DNA of 64,000 nucleotides from Terriglobales bacterium (GTDB taxonomy: Bacteria > Acidobacteriota > Terriglobia > Terriglobales > Acidobacteriaceae), in assembly GCA_025936825.1 (NCBI GenBank), contig JAICSO010000005.1, positions 183,520 through 247,519 on the forward strand, given 5' to 3'. Both the position numbers and the translations under genes were made by a program. The first letter of the stretch is position 1. The number at the start of each line of letters is the position of its first letter. A model generated the notes under the pieces. That model saw nothing but the letters and a program-made list of their open reading frames with translations. It ran no database searches and was not told the DNA's origin. Positions 34,359-44,075 of the stretch are shown here, one piece after another.

Positions 34359-35384
34359 ATGCAGAACACTTTTAGTCGCGCAGGTGCTCGGTGCTTTGTA
34401 ATAGCTTTGACCGTGATTGCTGCCGCGAAGACCACTGAATTCAAGATGCCGTTTGGCAAATGGGATCGACTCTCCGATAAGCCGATCATCGCTCCTCAAG
34501 GCTCGGGCTTCGAATCCGCGGGCACCTTTAATCCGACGGTAGTGAAGTTCGATGGAAATTTTGTGATGCTTTATCGAGCTCAGGACCTGCATGGCAAGTC
34601 ATCGCTTGGGTATGCCAAGAGCAATGACGGCATTCATTTTGTACGGCGGCCGGAGCCGGTTATGAGGGGTGAGGCGCCTTACGAGGCCGGCGGCGGCGTC
34701 GAAGATCCCAGACTGGTAAAGATTGGAGAGATGTTTTACTTGACGTATACGGCATACAACAACCAGGGGGGCCAGGGAATGCATGCGACGGGTCCAATCC
34801 ATGGAGACGCGCAGCTCTGTTTGGCGACTTCCACCGATCTGATCCACTGGAAACGACAGGGCGTCATCATGCCTGCGTACCAGGGAAAATGGAACGTAGG
34901 CTGGACGAAATCCGGGGCGATTGCTCCGGAAAAGATTAATGGCAAGTACTGGATGTACTATTTGGCCGACGGCGTCCGACAACTTACCCAGATGTCAATT
35001 GCGTCTTCGACGGACCTGATCCACTGGACGGATGCGCTCGATCATCCCGTTCTGTCCAGTCGACCGAAAATGTTCGACTCGCAAGTGGTGGAACCGGGGC
35101 CGGCGCCGGTGATCACGGGAGAAGGCATTTTCCTGATCTACAACGGGGCTGATGACGATAACGTCTACCGGACGGGATGGGTCCTCTTCGATAAGAATGA
35201 CCCGACGAAGGTCTTGGCGCGCGCCGAACGACCAATCTTCCAACCATCAGACGAGTGGGAAAAGGTCGGGCAGGTACCAAATGTGGTTTTCGTTGAGGGA
35301 TTGGTCCGCGATAACAATCGCTGGCTTTTTTACTATGGTGGTGCTGACAAGTACGTCGGGGTAGCATCTGCCCCAGTTCGCTGA
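34359..35384 (+). CDS. Secreted GH130-like beta-mannoside-active enzyme
   Basis: The 341-residue product is a five-bladed propeller with the GH130/GH43-like pattern: FNPTVVKFDGNFVMLYRAQD, LGYAKSNDGIHF, and YEAGGGVEDPRLVKIGEMFYLTYTAY, where the aspartate in EDPR is the expected proton donor of GH130. Members are phosphorylases or hydrolases acting on beta-mannosidic oligosaccharides. The N-terminal 22 residues form a hydrophobic segment, so the protein seems exported; phosphorolysis outside the cytoplasm is unlikely, which favours a hydrolase (inference). AAGGA lies nine bases before the ATG. It sits in the receptor operon just before the flavoprotein and the MFS porter. Confidence 0.8.
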   Translation: MQNTFSRAGARCFVIALTVIAAAKTTEFKMPFGKWDRLSDKPIIAPQGSGFESAGTFNPTVVKFDGNFVMLYRAQDLHGKSSLGYAKSNDGIHFVRRPEPVMRGEAPYEAGGGVEDPRLVKIGEMFYLTYTAYNNQGGQGMHATGPIHGDAQLCLATSTDLIHWKRQGVIMPAYQGKWNVGWTKSGAIAPEKINGKYWMYYLADGVRQLTQMSIASSTDLIHWTDALDHPVLSSRPKMFDSQVVEPGPAPVITGEGIFLIYNGADDDNVYRTGWVLFDKNDPTKVLARAERPIFQPSDEWEKVGQVPNVVFVEGLVRDNNRWLFYYGGADKYVGVASAPVR

Positions 35385-35423
35385 TTCGACCTGAACTCGG
35401 AACTCCACGAGGTAATTCGACCC

Positions 35424-36770
35424 GTGAACAAACGCACTTTCCTGAAACTCTCGTCTATGCTAACGGCCATGCGGGTTCTCTCTCCTCGGTTTGCCTGGGC
35501 CGGCGAGAAGCTGAAGAACTGGGCGGGCAATATCGAGTACAGCACGGAGCAGGTGTATTCGGCCGAGTCGCTCAAACAGGTCAAGGACTTTGTCACTGCA
35601 AAAGAGAAGTTCAAAGTGCTTGGCACGCATCACTGCTTCAACAACATTGCCGATAGCAAAAATTGCTTTCTTTCGCTCAAGAAGATGGACAAAGTGATTG
35701 CGCTCGATCCCGACGCTCGTACTGTGACCATCGAGCCGGGCATCACCTATGGACAGTTGTGCCCGTATCTCGACAGCAAGGGATTCGCGCTTCACAATCT
35801 TGCTTCGCTGCCTCACATCTCAGTGGCCGGTGCGTGCAGCACGGCAACCCATGGGTCCGGCGATGCCAATGGGAACTTGGCAACGGCTGTGGCTGCAATC
35901 GAGTTTCTTACCCCATCCGGGGACACGGTGCAGTTGTCACGGTCCAGCGGCGAGACTTTTTACGGCGCCGTAGTTGGGCTTGGCGCCTTGGGCGTGATCA
36001 CAAAGATCACACTCGACATTCAACCCGCCTACCAGATGCGCCAGTACGTGTACGAGAACCTGCCCTTCAGTGAGCTGAAGCAACACTTCGATGACATCAT
36101 GTCCAGTGCCTACAGCGTCAGCCTGTTCACCGATTGGCAAAAACAACGGGTCAACGAAGTCTGGCTGAAGAGCCGCATACAACAGGGGAAGCCCTATGTG
36201 CCGCCCCACGAATTCTTTGGAGCGAAGCCCGCGACCAAGAATCTTCACCCCATTGCCGAGCTTTCCGCTGAAAACTGTACTCCCCAGATGGGAGTGCCCG
36301 GACCCTGGTATGAACGGCTTCCGCATTTTCGGATGGGATTTACTCCCAGTGCAGGCAAAGAGCTGCAATCGGAGTACTTTGTGCCTCGCCGCCACGCGGT
36401 CGAAGCAATCCTGGCGGTCGAACGGTTACACGAGCAGGTCGGCCCGCACCTGCTAATTTCGGAGATTCGCAGCATCGCAGCCGACAAGCTCTGGATGAGT
36501 ACCTGTTACAAGGAACCGCGCGTCACGATTCACTTCACGTGGAAACAAGATTGGCCCGCCGTGAGCAAGCTGCTGCCGGTGATCGAAACAGAACTGGCAC
36601 CGTTCGATGTTCGTCCCCACTGGGGCAAGCTGTTCACCATCAGCCCGGAAAAGCTCCGTTCCAGCTACGAAAAGCTGCCGGAGTTTATTGAATTGTGCAG
36701 GCGATACGATCCCAAGGGAAAATTGCGCAACGACTTTCTGGAACGAAATATCTTTGGGGCAATGGCGTGA
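35424..36770 (+). CDS. Exported alditol/aldonolactone oxidase-like FAD protein
   Basis: The 448-residue product is a VAO-type flavoprotein of the alditol oxidase / D-arabinono-lactone oxidase group. GTHHCFNNIAD (residues 67-77) corresponds to the GTGHSFN loop of alditol oxidase, with His70 at the position that binds FAD covalently. SVAGACSTATHGSG is the second FAD motif, and VRPHWGKLF plus YDPKGKLRNDFLERN near the end are the usual substrate-domain motifs. The N-terminus MNKRTFLKLSSML is a Tat-like signal with a Lys-Arg pair. It would oxidise a sugar alcohol or aldonolactone in the periplasm. GTG start with GAGG about eleven bases upstream. It is the fourth gene of the receptor operon. Confidence 0.85.
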   Translation: MNKRTFLKLSSMLTAMRVLSPRFAWAGEKLKNWAGNIEYSTEQVYSAESLKQVKDFVTAKEKFKVLGTHHCFNNIADSKNCFLSLKKMDKVIALDPDARTVTIEPGITYGQLCPYLDSKGFALHNLASLPHISVAGACSTATHGSGDANGNLATAVAAIEFLTPSGDTVQLSRSSGETFYGAVVGLGALGVITKITLDIQPAYQMRQYVYENLPFSELKQHFDDIMSSAYSVSLFTDWQKQRVNEVWLKSRIQQGKPYVPPHEFFGAKPATKNLHPIAELSAENCTPQMGVPGPWYERLPHFRMGFTPSAGKELQSEYFVPRRHAVEAILAVERLHEQVGPHLLISEIRSIAADKLWMSTCYKEPRVTIHFTWKQDWPAVSKLLPVIETELAPFDVRPHWGKLFTISPEKLRSSYEKLPEFIELCRRYDPKGKLRNDFLERNIFGAMA

Positions 36771-36786
36771 CCCACTCAATAACAAC

Positions 36787-38118
36787 ATGAATCTTCGAAT
36801 CTTCTTCTGGTCACTTACGGCGGCTCTGGCTGGTTTCTTATTCGGTTTCGATACCGTCGTCATTTCCGGGGCTGAAAAGACCATTCAATCCCTGTGGGGC
36901 CTGAGTCCCGGCTTGCACGGCTTCGCGATTGCGTCGGCTCTCTACGGAACTGTGGTCGGGGCGTTGCTGGGTGGGTGGCCTGCTGATCGGTTCGGGCGAA
37001 AAGTCACGCTTTTATGCATCGGACTACTTTATATCGTAGGGGCCGTTGGTTCGGCGTTAGCACCCAATGTTGCGACTTTTATTGTCGCGCGGTTCATCGG
37101 CGGCTTGGGCATTGGCGTTTCGACCGTGGTTGCGCCCATGTACATCGCGGAGATCGCCCCACCGAAGAACCGCGGCCGGCTCGGGGGCATGTTTCAATTC
37201 AACATTGTTCTCGGCATTCTGGTGGCTTTCGTCTCCAACGCTCTACTTGCGGGAATCGGCCCAAACGCATGGCGGTGGATGCTGGGGGTCGCGGCGTTCC
37301 CCTCCTTTCTTTATGCTCTTTCCTGCCTAGGGCTGCCTGAAAGCCCACGCTGGCTGTTGACCAGGAAGGGCGACCGAGAAGCGGGCCTGCAGGTACTGCA
37401 ACGAATTGAGCCTGACATCCCCGCTTCGGACACTGCCGCTGAGGCTGACCAAATCATCGCCGCGTCCGCAGAAGAGTCGTCCTCAGGGCATTTCTGGACA
37501 CGGCAACTCCGCAAGCCCATTCTGCTTGCCATCCTGATCGCATTTTTCAATCAGATGTCTGGGATCAATGCGATCTTGTATTTTGCGCCGCGGATTTTCG
37601 AGCTCACCGGTTTAGCCGCCAAAGCTGCGTTGCTGCAGTCGGTCGGAATTGGCGTCACCAATCTGGTGTTCACGTTCGTGGGCCTCTGGCTCATTGACCG
37701 CCTGGGACGCCGCACCCTCCTCTACATTGGCTCATTCGGCTACATTGCATCTCTCGGCCTGATTGCCTGGGGGTTCTTTCACAGGCATTACTCGATCATC
37801 CCCGTTTGCGTTTTTGCCTTTATCGCCGCCCACGCGATCGGGCAAGGTGCGGTGATCTGGGTCTTTATTTCCGAAATATTTCCCAACCGGCATCGCGCCG
37901 AAGGTCAAAGTCTGGGCAGCTTTACTCACTGGATTTTTGCTGCACTGCTCACGACGTTCTTCCCGAAGATGGTTTCAACCTTTCCTCCTGGGTATGTGTT
38001 TGCATTCTTCGCCGGCATGATGTGTCTACAGCTTCTCTGGGTGAAAACCATGGTTCCTGAAACCAAGAACATACCCCTTGAGGAACTACAGAAGAAACTG
38101 GCAGTTGCACAAAACTGA
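36787..38118 (+). CDS. MFS sugar porter
   Basis: The 443-residue product has 12 predicted membrane helices and all sugar-porter signatures: GGWPADRFGRK between helices 2 and 3, PESPRWLL before the central loop, DRLGRRTLL in the second half and VPETKNIPLEEL at the end of helix 12. It would take up a monosaccharide with protons across the inner membrane. The frame is open upstream into the flavoprotein gene, but the ATG at 36787, 16 bases after that stop, begins directly at the first helix. As the last gene of the operon it would import the product made by the exported enzymes before it. Confidence 0.9.
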   Translation: MNLRIFFWSLTAALAGFLFGFDTVVISGAEKTIQSLWGLSPGLHGFAIASALYGTVVGALLGGWPADRFGRKVTLLCIGLLYIVGAVGSALAPNVATFIVARFIGGLGIGVSTVVAPMYIAEIAPPKNRGRLGGMFQFNIVLGILVAFVSNALLAGIGPNAWRWMLGVAAFPSFLYALSCLGLPESPRWLLTRKGDREAGLQVLQRIEPDIPASDTAAEADQIIAASAEESSSGHFWTRQLRKPILLAILIAFFNQMSGINAILYFAPRIFELTGLAAKAALLQSVGIGVTNLVFTFVGLWLIDRLGRRTLLYIGSFGYIASLGLIAWGFFHRHYSIIPVCVFAFIAAHAIGQGAVIWVFISEIFPNRHRAEGQSLGSFTHWIFAALLTTFFPKMVSTFPPGYVFAFFAGMMCLQLLWVKTMVPETKNIPLEELQKKLAVAQN

Positions 38119-38179
38119 ACAGCTTAGGCACAAAACCCAGCCCAGCCAGGAATCTAACACTGGGTACGTCGCTCTCAAA

Positions 38180-38638
38180 GTGGGAGAAAGGCAGATTGCG
38201 AGCGAGCACCTGGGACGAGCGGTCCTGTTGCCTTCATTTGACTCGTTCCGTGAACAGATTGAGGCAGAGCTATCAGTTAGGTCGGACGACTACAAAGTTT
38301 CCCATGGGCTCGGGGCGCTCGTGCTTTCTCGCATTGTTGGTTGTTTGAGTGAGGGCGCATTCGCTTACCCCGGTCCTCTTCCGGGAACCGAGGACCTTCC
38401 GAAAATGGCTGACTCGGTGCTGGTTTGTAAGGGAGATGAAGTTCGATGGGGCACCGGCCTTCTATGCTCCATCGCGGAACCAGTAAACGCGATGGAGCTC
38501 TTAAGAAATCTGGCTCTACTCTTCGGTGCGGTCCAGTCTGCCGAGCTTCTACTGGGCAAAGTTACAAGCACGGTGCGCCATGCCGTTCCGCATTCGGTCT
38601 CAATTCCCTCAGAACGTGTAGCCCACAATCAGCCTTAG
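38180..38638 (+). CDS. Hypothetical ORF of doubtful reality
   Basis: The frame is open from inside the MFS gene to 38638; a GTG at 38180 would give 153 residues. The translation has sensible alternation of polar and hydrophobic residues (VLVCKGDEVRWGTGLLCSIAE) and balanced codons, but no recognised motif, no signal and no Shine-Dalgarno site. It overlaps the end of the convergent barrel gene by 30 bases. It fills an otherwise unexplained 490-base gap and may be a real small gene, a gene remnant or chance. Confidence 0.25.
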   Translation: MGERQIASEHLGRAVLLPSFDSFREQIEAELSVRSDDYKVSHGLGALVLSRIVGCLSEGAFAYPGPLPGTEDLPKMADSVLVCKGDEVRWGTGLLCSIAEPVNAMELLRNLALLFGAVQSAELLLGKVTSTVRHAVPHSVSIPSERVAHNQP

Positions 38639-39472
38639 CCTGGGTGCTGGCCCCGAATACAAGCTGCTCTTGAGTTCCACAAATGCCCCACGTCGCGATT
38701 GCATTCCTACCAGGATGTTGAAGCCGGTTTCGTAATCGAAGTTCCCGAAATCAATCTGACGACCCACCTGGAAATTTTGATGAATGAAGATCAGCGCTGG
38801 CCCAGCGCCAACGTAGGGAAGCCAATTGCCTTCGCGATGTTTCTCGGAGAACCGGTAAATCCCTTCGAGATTGAGCGCGATAAGGTCAGTCACCTCTCCG
38901 AAATCAAACTCGGCGTTGGGGCGGAACTGCACATGGCGGTTGAATATCGGTCCCATCTGTGAATGAACGCCGAACATGAACAGCTCAGGGTTGAAGGCCG
39001 CGCCTGCACGCACTCCTAACCGCCAGCGCCTGGCCTCGCGACGAATATCGTTTTCGACATTGCTGACTTTTTCTGGGACCGGCGCCGCCTGCGCTCCTTT
39101 ATCGTGGGTGGCGGAGTTGGTCGCGCTCCCTGCCTGATCACTGGAACCAGCGCTCACTCGAACAATGTTTGTCGCGGCTCGGGTGCCATTCTCATCCGGA
39201 GCACCGGCGTTTACACGTACCCGCGCGCCACGAGTCAAACCTGCTGGACGAATTCCGGGATCGTAGGTGAATAGGTGGTATTCACCGTCGTCTCCGCGCA
39301 CAACCAGAGTGTCGCGACTTGAGGACACCACAGTGCCGTCGATTGTATCGTTATTACTACTATTGTTGTTCTGCGGATTGGCTGTCGTATCCTGCTGGGC
39401 TCGGCTTGGGATTGAAAAGATCAACGGCAAGAGAAAAAGACAGCACACCAATGCGAGTAAGCTAGTCCGCAT
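38609..39472 (-). CDS. Outer-membrane beta-barrel protein
   Basis: The 287-residue product has a signal peptide ending in PSRAQ, a low-complexity stretch rich in Asn and Ser, then a small beta domain (DGTVVSSSRDTLVVRGDDGEYHLFTY), a polar linker and an eight-stranded-type barrel from about residue 150: RLGVRAGAAFNPELFMFGV, VQFRPNAEFDFGEV, LPYVGAGPALIFI, GFNILVGMQSR, and the C-terminal strand LRLIVGYTF with the final phenylalanine used by the BAM machinery. The function is structural or unknown. AGGAGG is placed ideally before the ATG. It stands alone on the minus strand between two plus-strand and minus-strand blocks. Confidence 0.85.
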   Translation of the reverse strand: MRTSLLALVCCLFLLPLIFSIPSRAQQDTTANPQNNNSSNNDTIDGTVVSSSRDTLVVRGDDGEYHLFTYDPGIRPAGLTRGARVRVNAGAPDENGTRAATNIVRVSAGSSDQAGSATNSATHDKGAQAAPVPEKVSNVENDIRREARRWRLGVRAGAAFNPELFMFGVHSQMGPIFNRHVQFRPNAEFDFGEVTDLIALNLEGIYRFSEKHREGNWLPYVGAGPALIFIHQNFQVGRQIDFGNFDYETGFNILVGMQSRRGAFVELKSSLYSGPAPRLRLIVGYTF

Positions 39473-40035
39473 CTATCCTCCTAAGTTTCTGCTGGGCCGC
39501 TCGCACTGACACTCGTCGTGGCGAACACTTGCAGCTAGTTCCAACTTAGCGACGCAGCTAAGCTGACTCCATAAGGTGGTGGCTGCATTTGTTTGTGCTT
39601 GTGAGGGTAGGATGTATGCGGAGAGAAGAGAAGTTCGGAAACGTCGCGGCTTCGCACATTCCGCTCATATTACGCCTTTGCTTTGCGATTCCGGAGGCTC
39701 TTGGCCGGCCGGGGATGTCGTGCTGCTGGATGCTGAATGCAATGCCGTTCCTACTTGGCGATGGAGTGAGGTGGTCAACCTCAGCTCTAAGGAAGACCTC
39801 GGGCAGTTTCGGTTGCGCGTGACGTCACCGGCGCGAAAACGGTATGCGAAAGGATGGTAGCTGTTGACAAATCCGCTATAGCACTCAAATGCTCAAAGGC
39901 GAATGGAAATCGCCTCACCTCGACCATCGAGCCGGAACGAAAAGCGGCTGCTCTGGTGTCACTCTGCTATGGGATAACCGGTGAAGCCTCCTAGCACCCT
40001 CGCCTTCGTCGGGTGGCATAGGTCCGCGACCGTCG
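39473..40035. other. 563-base gap with no clear gene; repeat relic inside
   Basis: The only open frame of note is 39576-39860 on the plus strand (94 residues, including GDVVLLDAECN, faintly like an M24 aminopeptidase fragment), which lacks a Shine-Dalgarno site and a recognisable fold. At 39866-39891 lies a weak relative of the direct repeats found at the right end of the window (CGCTATAGCACTCAAATG), followed by a hairpin with arms GGCGA and TCGCC at 39898-39914. The region looks like a graveyard of mobile or degraded sequence. Confidence 0.4.
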
Positions 40036-41568
40036 TCAACGGCACTCGAAATTGTTAGCTTGTTCGGCGTCGCCCGTTCCGTTGTACTGCGCGTGTTTGG
40101 GGTAGGGGCACAATGGACGGCTCCGGCCGGGGAAGGCCTTTCCGGTCGCGAGAACGGATCTGGGAGCGGTCCCTTTTTCCACCCAATCCACCATCACTCC
40201 TAGCAGGTCGAACTGATCAAGGGCTTGACCTCCACCACAATGCCCCATGCCAGGAACAAAATAAAATTGGCTCCACTTTAACGTGGCGTCAAGTCCGCCG
40301 TTTGCGTCCGCCATCTCCTTGTAATACCCAAATGTGTCTAGAGGCGAGAACCACGGATCGCTGTCGCCGTGATAGAAGATTAGCTTTCCTCCGTGCTCCG
40401 AGAAAGTGGTGAGATTGGTGGACATCGAGTCCACCAGCGGTTGAACATCCTGAAGCGCTTCCTTCTCGGCATCAACTTCCATCGCAGTGATTGCCGGCCC
40501 GAAGATACCTGGTCCGGGCGACAGAACTCCGCGTATTGGGCCACTCGCTGTGATTCCGGTGTCGTAGAGGAGACCGGGATAAACTTGGATTCCACTCGTG
40601 GTCTTCGGTCCCCCCATAGCCTTCTTTATTCCGCCAACTTTCTCCGGAGCGAGGCACGACTTGCTTTGTCCGTCGCTACAAGCGAGAACAGCAGGGTCAA
40701 AATCGCATCCGAGTGGGTCGGAGATGAGGCCATCGGCCACTCCGTCTCTCGCGTCGCACCGCTTCAGTAGTGCTTCTGAAATGAGCTTGCGGTCGCTGTC
40801 GGTGATGGCCTGGGTGATCATTGGTTTGCCATCCGAGTCTTTGGGTGCGATCTGATTGAAGGCGACTGGAATCCACTTTCCGATCGCCAGGTTGGAAAGC
40901 CCGGTTCGCATGGCCGGATCACCCGAGATAATTCCGTTGAAGATTGTGGGATAGCGCTGTGAAAGGATCATGCCTTCGCGGCCACCGGTCGAGCATCCTG
41001 AAAAATAGGAATATTTCGCGGGTTTTTCGTAGTGTTGTGCGATGAGTTGTTTAGCCAGTTGCCCGACTTCGGCATTGGCGAGGTACGCGAAGTCAAGATA
41101 AGCCTGCTGATCTTTGACGAATGCGAAATCAAATCCGGGATGATGGCTCTTGTGACCGGTGTCGGTGCTAACCACAGCGAATCCGCGTAGGAGAGCGGGT
41201 GTGTCTCCAGCAGCGTTCAAACCAAGCGGCGGCATTACGACGCCGTTACTGCCCGCGCCGCCTTGCATGAGGAAATCGCCGTTCCACTTATCCGGCATAG
41301 CTAAGATAAAGGTAATACCGAATTCCTCGCCGCCAACCCCGGTTCTGCGATTCATTATGCCTTCCACTCGGCAATATGCAGGCAGCGGCGCGCTGTGCCC
41401 AGGTCCCCAAGGATTGGGCTCGGTGGTTCCTGCCGCCAGGGGCGAGGCTTTTGTGATTTCGACGTTTGCGACTTTGAAGTTCAGCAGACTGGTGCAGGGC
41501 TGTTGGGCCAAGGCACAGGTGGTTGAGGTCAACAACAAAAGCAAAGCTCTTATGAATGTCGAACGCAT
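40036..41568 (-). CDS. Tannase/feruloyl esterase family protein, secreted
   Basis: The 510-residue product has a signal peptide ending in CALAQQ and a tannase-family alpha/beta hydrolase body. The catalytic serine lies in SGCSTGGREGM, the aspartate in HGDSDPWFSP and the histidine in PGMGHCGGG. The cysteines directly before the serine and after the histidine form the disulphide that joins the triad in this family. A lid region with further cysteines (CDARDGVADGLI, DPLGCDF) binds calcium in relatives. It would release phenolic acids from tannins, feruloylated plant polysaccharides or similar esters. GAGAGGAAG precedes the ATG. The next esterase gene lies 99 bases upstream on the same strand. 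Confidence 0.92.
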   Translation of the reverse strand: MRSTFIRALLLLLTSTTCALAQQPCTSLLNFKVANVEITKASPLAAGTTEPNPWGPGHSAPLPAYCRVEGIMNRRTGVGGEEFGITFILAMPDKWNGDFLMQGGAGSNGVVMPPLGLNAAGDTPALLRGFAVVSTDTGHKSHHPGFDFAFVKDQQAYLDFAYLANAEVGQLAKQLIAQHYEKPAKYSYFSGCSTGGREGMILSQRYPTIFNGIISGDPAMRTGLSNLAIGKWIPVAFNQIAPKDSDGKPMITQAITDSDRKLISEALLKRCDARDGVADGLISDPLGCDFDPAVLACSDGQSKSCLAPEKVGGIKKAMGGPKTTSGIQVYPGLLYDTGITASGPIRGVLSPGPGIFGPAITAMEVDAEKEALQDVQPLVDSMSTNLTTFSEHGGKLIFYHGDSDPWFSPLDTFGYYKEMADANGGLDATLKWSQFYFVPGMGHCGGGQALDQFDLLGVMVDWVEKGTAPRSVLATGKAFPGRSRPLCPYPKHAQYNGTGDAEQANNFECR

Positions 41569-41667
41569 AACTTCCTCTCACTATGAGATAGCGACCTGAT
41601 GGCGTTTTCAGCGACTGCAATCACCGTAAATTTCTCTCGGAGTGACGTGAGCATCCGTATCGCGACT

Positions 41668-42876
<1,209 letters not shown>

Positions 42877-42953
42877 TTAGAACTTGCACAGAATGTTATA
42901 CAGGATTAAGCACGCGCGCAGTCGGACCGCTTCGAGCTGGCTGAATCCGAGCC

Positions 42954-44075
42954 CTACGGACGTGCGAACATCGCATCATCTACTGGAACATTCTGGGTAA
43001 CATGAGACAAGCGGATGTCCAGAGTCCGGTTTGGGCGGCGGATAACGCGGTGCAAGGGAACTTGCACGCCGTCGAATGTTTTGTAATTACTGTAGTCAAT
43101 CTGTGTTGGGTTGAGTCCGAGAGGCGACGAGCCGAAACGTAGCTGCCGCAGCAATAGCCCAGTCTGCCGGTCGAAATACAATTCCAAGGGCGGGCCAGAT
43201 GAGCTCGTGGCAAACAACAGGATTGCCTCGTGCTCATTAATCTTCTCTGCTCTGATGACATTCAGCTCCTGAAAGGTCGTCTTCAGATTGATCGAAAATT
43301 GTATATCGGCGTCCAGTTTGGCGGCTTCAAGGTCCGCCCGAAGCATGTCGCGAACCAGGCCTGCGGGCGACTTGGACCACCCATTCCGACTGTCAAACAC
43401 CGTGGTGCTATCTCCCGCAGGCAAATGGACAATCATTGCCTGCCGGAATGGCGATTTTGAGAAGATTTCAACAGGAAATCCAGGCCCGTCGCCGAAAGTA
43501 ACCGTACCGCTTTCTAGGCGGCTCGACACGTTCTGCACCGCTGCACTGCCTCCAATTGCTTGTATGTACTTTTGGACTACCTCATCCGGCGAGGGCAGAT
43601 TACTCCGACCCTGAGCGACTGAGTCTGTTGCCGATCGGGCTTCGGAAACATACGCTGCTGTGCTTTCGACCATTGGTATGCTCACTGGCTTTGCAGAACC
43701 GCGGTGGCAGGTGTAGCAAGTAACAGCTCGCTCACCCTGAAATTGGTTTGTGTCAAGTGCGAGCGTCATCTGGATCATGCGGCGCGCCGTTCCCTTCGAT
43801 TGTTTATCGTCTTTGTCAAAGGCATCGCGAACATGACAAAACTCGCACTCGACGCCTAACGATGCCGAGATGAACTGCATAGCTGGAATCAACTGGTCCG
43901 GAGGAACGTCCTTTAAAACCTGCAGGTTCTTGAACTGTGGCTGCTCCGCTTTGTCTTGGGCGTTTGCCGATGTAATTAGCGACGCAAATGCACAAAGGAA
44001 CAGCACAGACGGCATAAGCAGCTTGAGGCCGACAACACGCGCCGATCTAACAATGCTTCTGGTGCGATTACTCAT
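42954..44075 (-). CDS. Dihaem c-type cytochrome fused to a LolA/LolB-like beta domain
   Basis: The 373-residue product has a signal peptide ending in SANAQD. The first part, FKNLQVLKDVPPDQLIPAM through VECEFCHV and CYTCHRG, matches the reaction-centre-cytochrome-like domain that Acidobacteriota carry without photosynthesis; two haems are bound. From about residue 165 the chain changes to a beta-rich domain beginning VVQKYIQAIGGSAAVQNVSS and continuing with LELYFDRQTGLLLRQL, which resembles the half-barrel fold of outer-membrane lipoprotein carriers. The ATG at 44075 overlaps the upstream multihaem gene by eight bases; ATG at 44093 is an alternative. The two cytochromes are probably made together and exchange electrons. 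Confidence 0.8.
   Translation of the reverse strand: MSNRTRSIVRSARVVGLKLLMPSVLFLCAFASLITSANAQDKAEQPQFKNLQVLKDVPPDQLIPAMQFISASLGVECEFCHVRDAFDKDDKQSKGTARRMIQMTLALDTNQFQGERAVTCYTCHRGSAKPVSIPMVESTAAYVSEARSATDSVAQGRSNLPSPDEVVQKYIQAIGGSAAVQNVSSRLESGTVTFGDGPGFPVEIFSKSPFRQAMIVHLPAGDSTTVFDSRNGWSKSPAGLVRDMLRADLEAAKLDADIQFSINLKTTFQELNVIRAEKINEHEAILLFATSSSGPPLELYFDRQTGLLLRQLRFGSSPLGLNPTQIDYSNYKTFDGVQVPLHRVIRRPNRTLDIRLSHVTQNVPVDDAMFARP

Noticed and set aside
39576..39860. A 94-residue plus-strand frame with GDVVLLDAECN, faintly like an M24 peptidase fragment
   Set aside because: Only about ten residues resemble the family, no Shine-Dalgarno site is present and the rest has no matching motif; treated as part of the gene-free gap.
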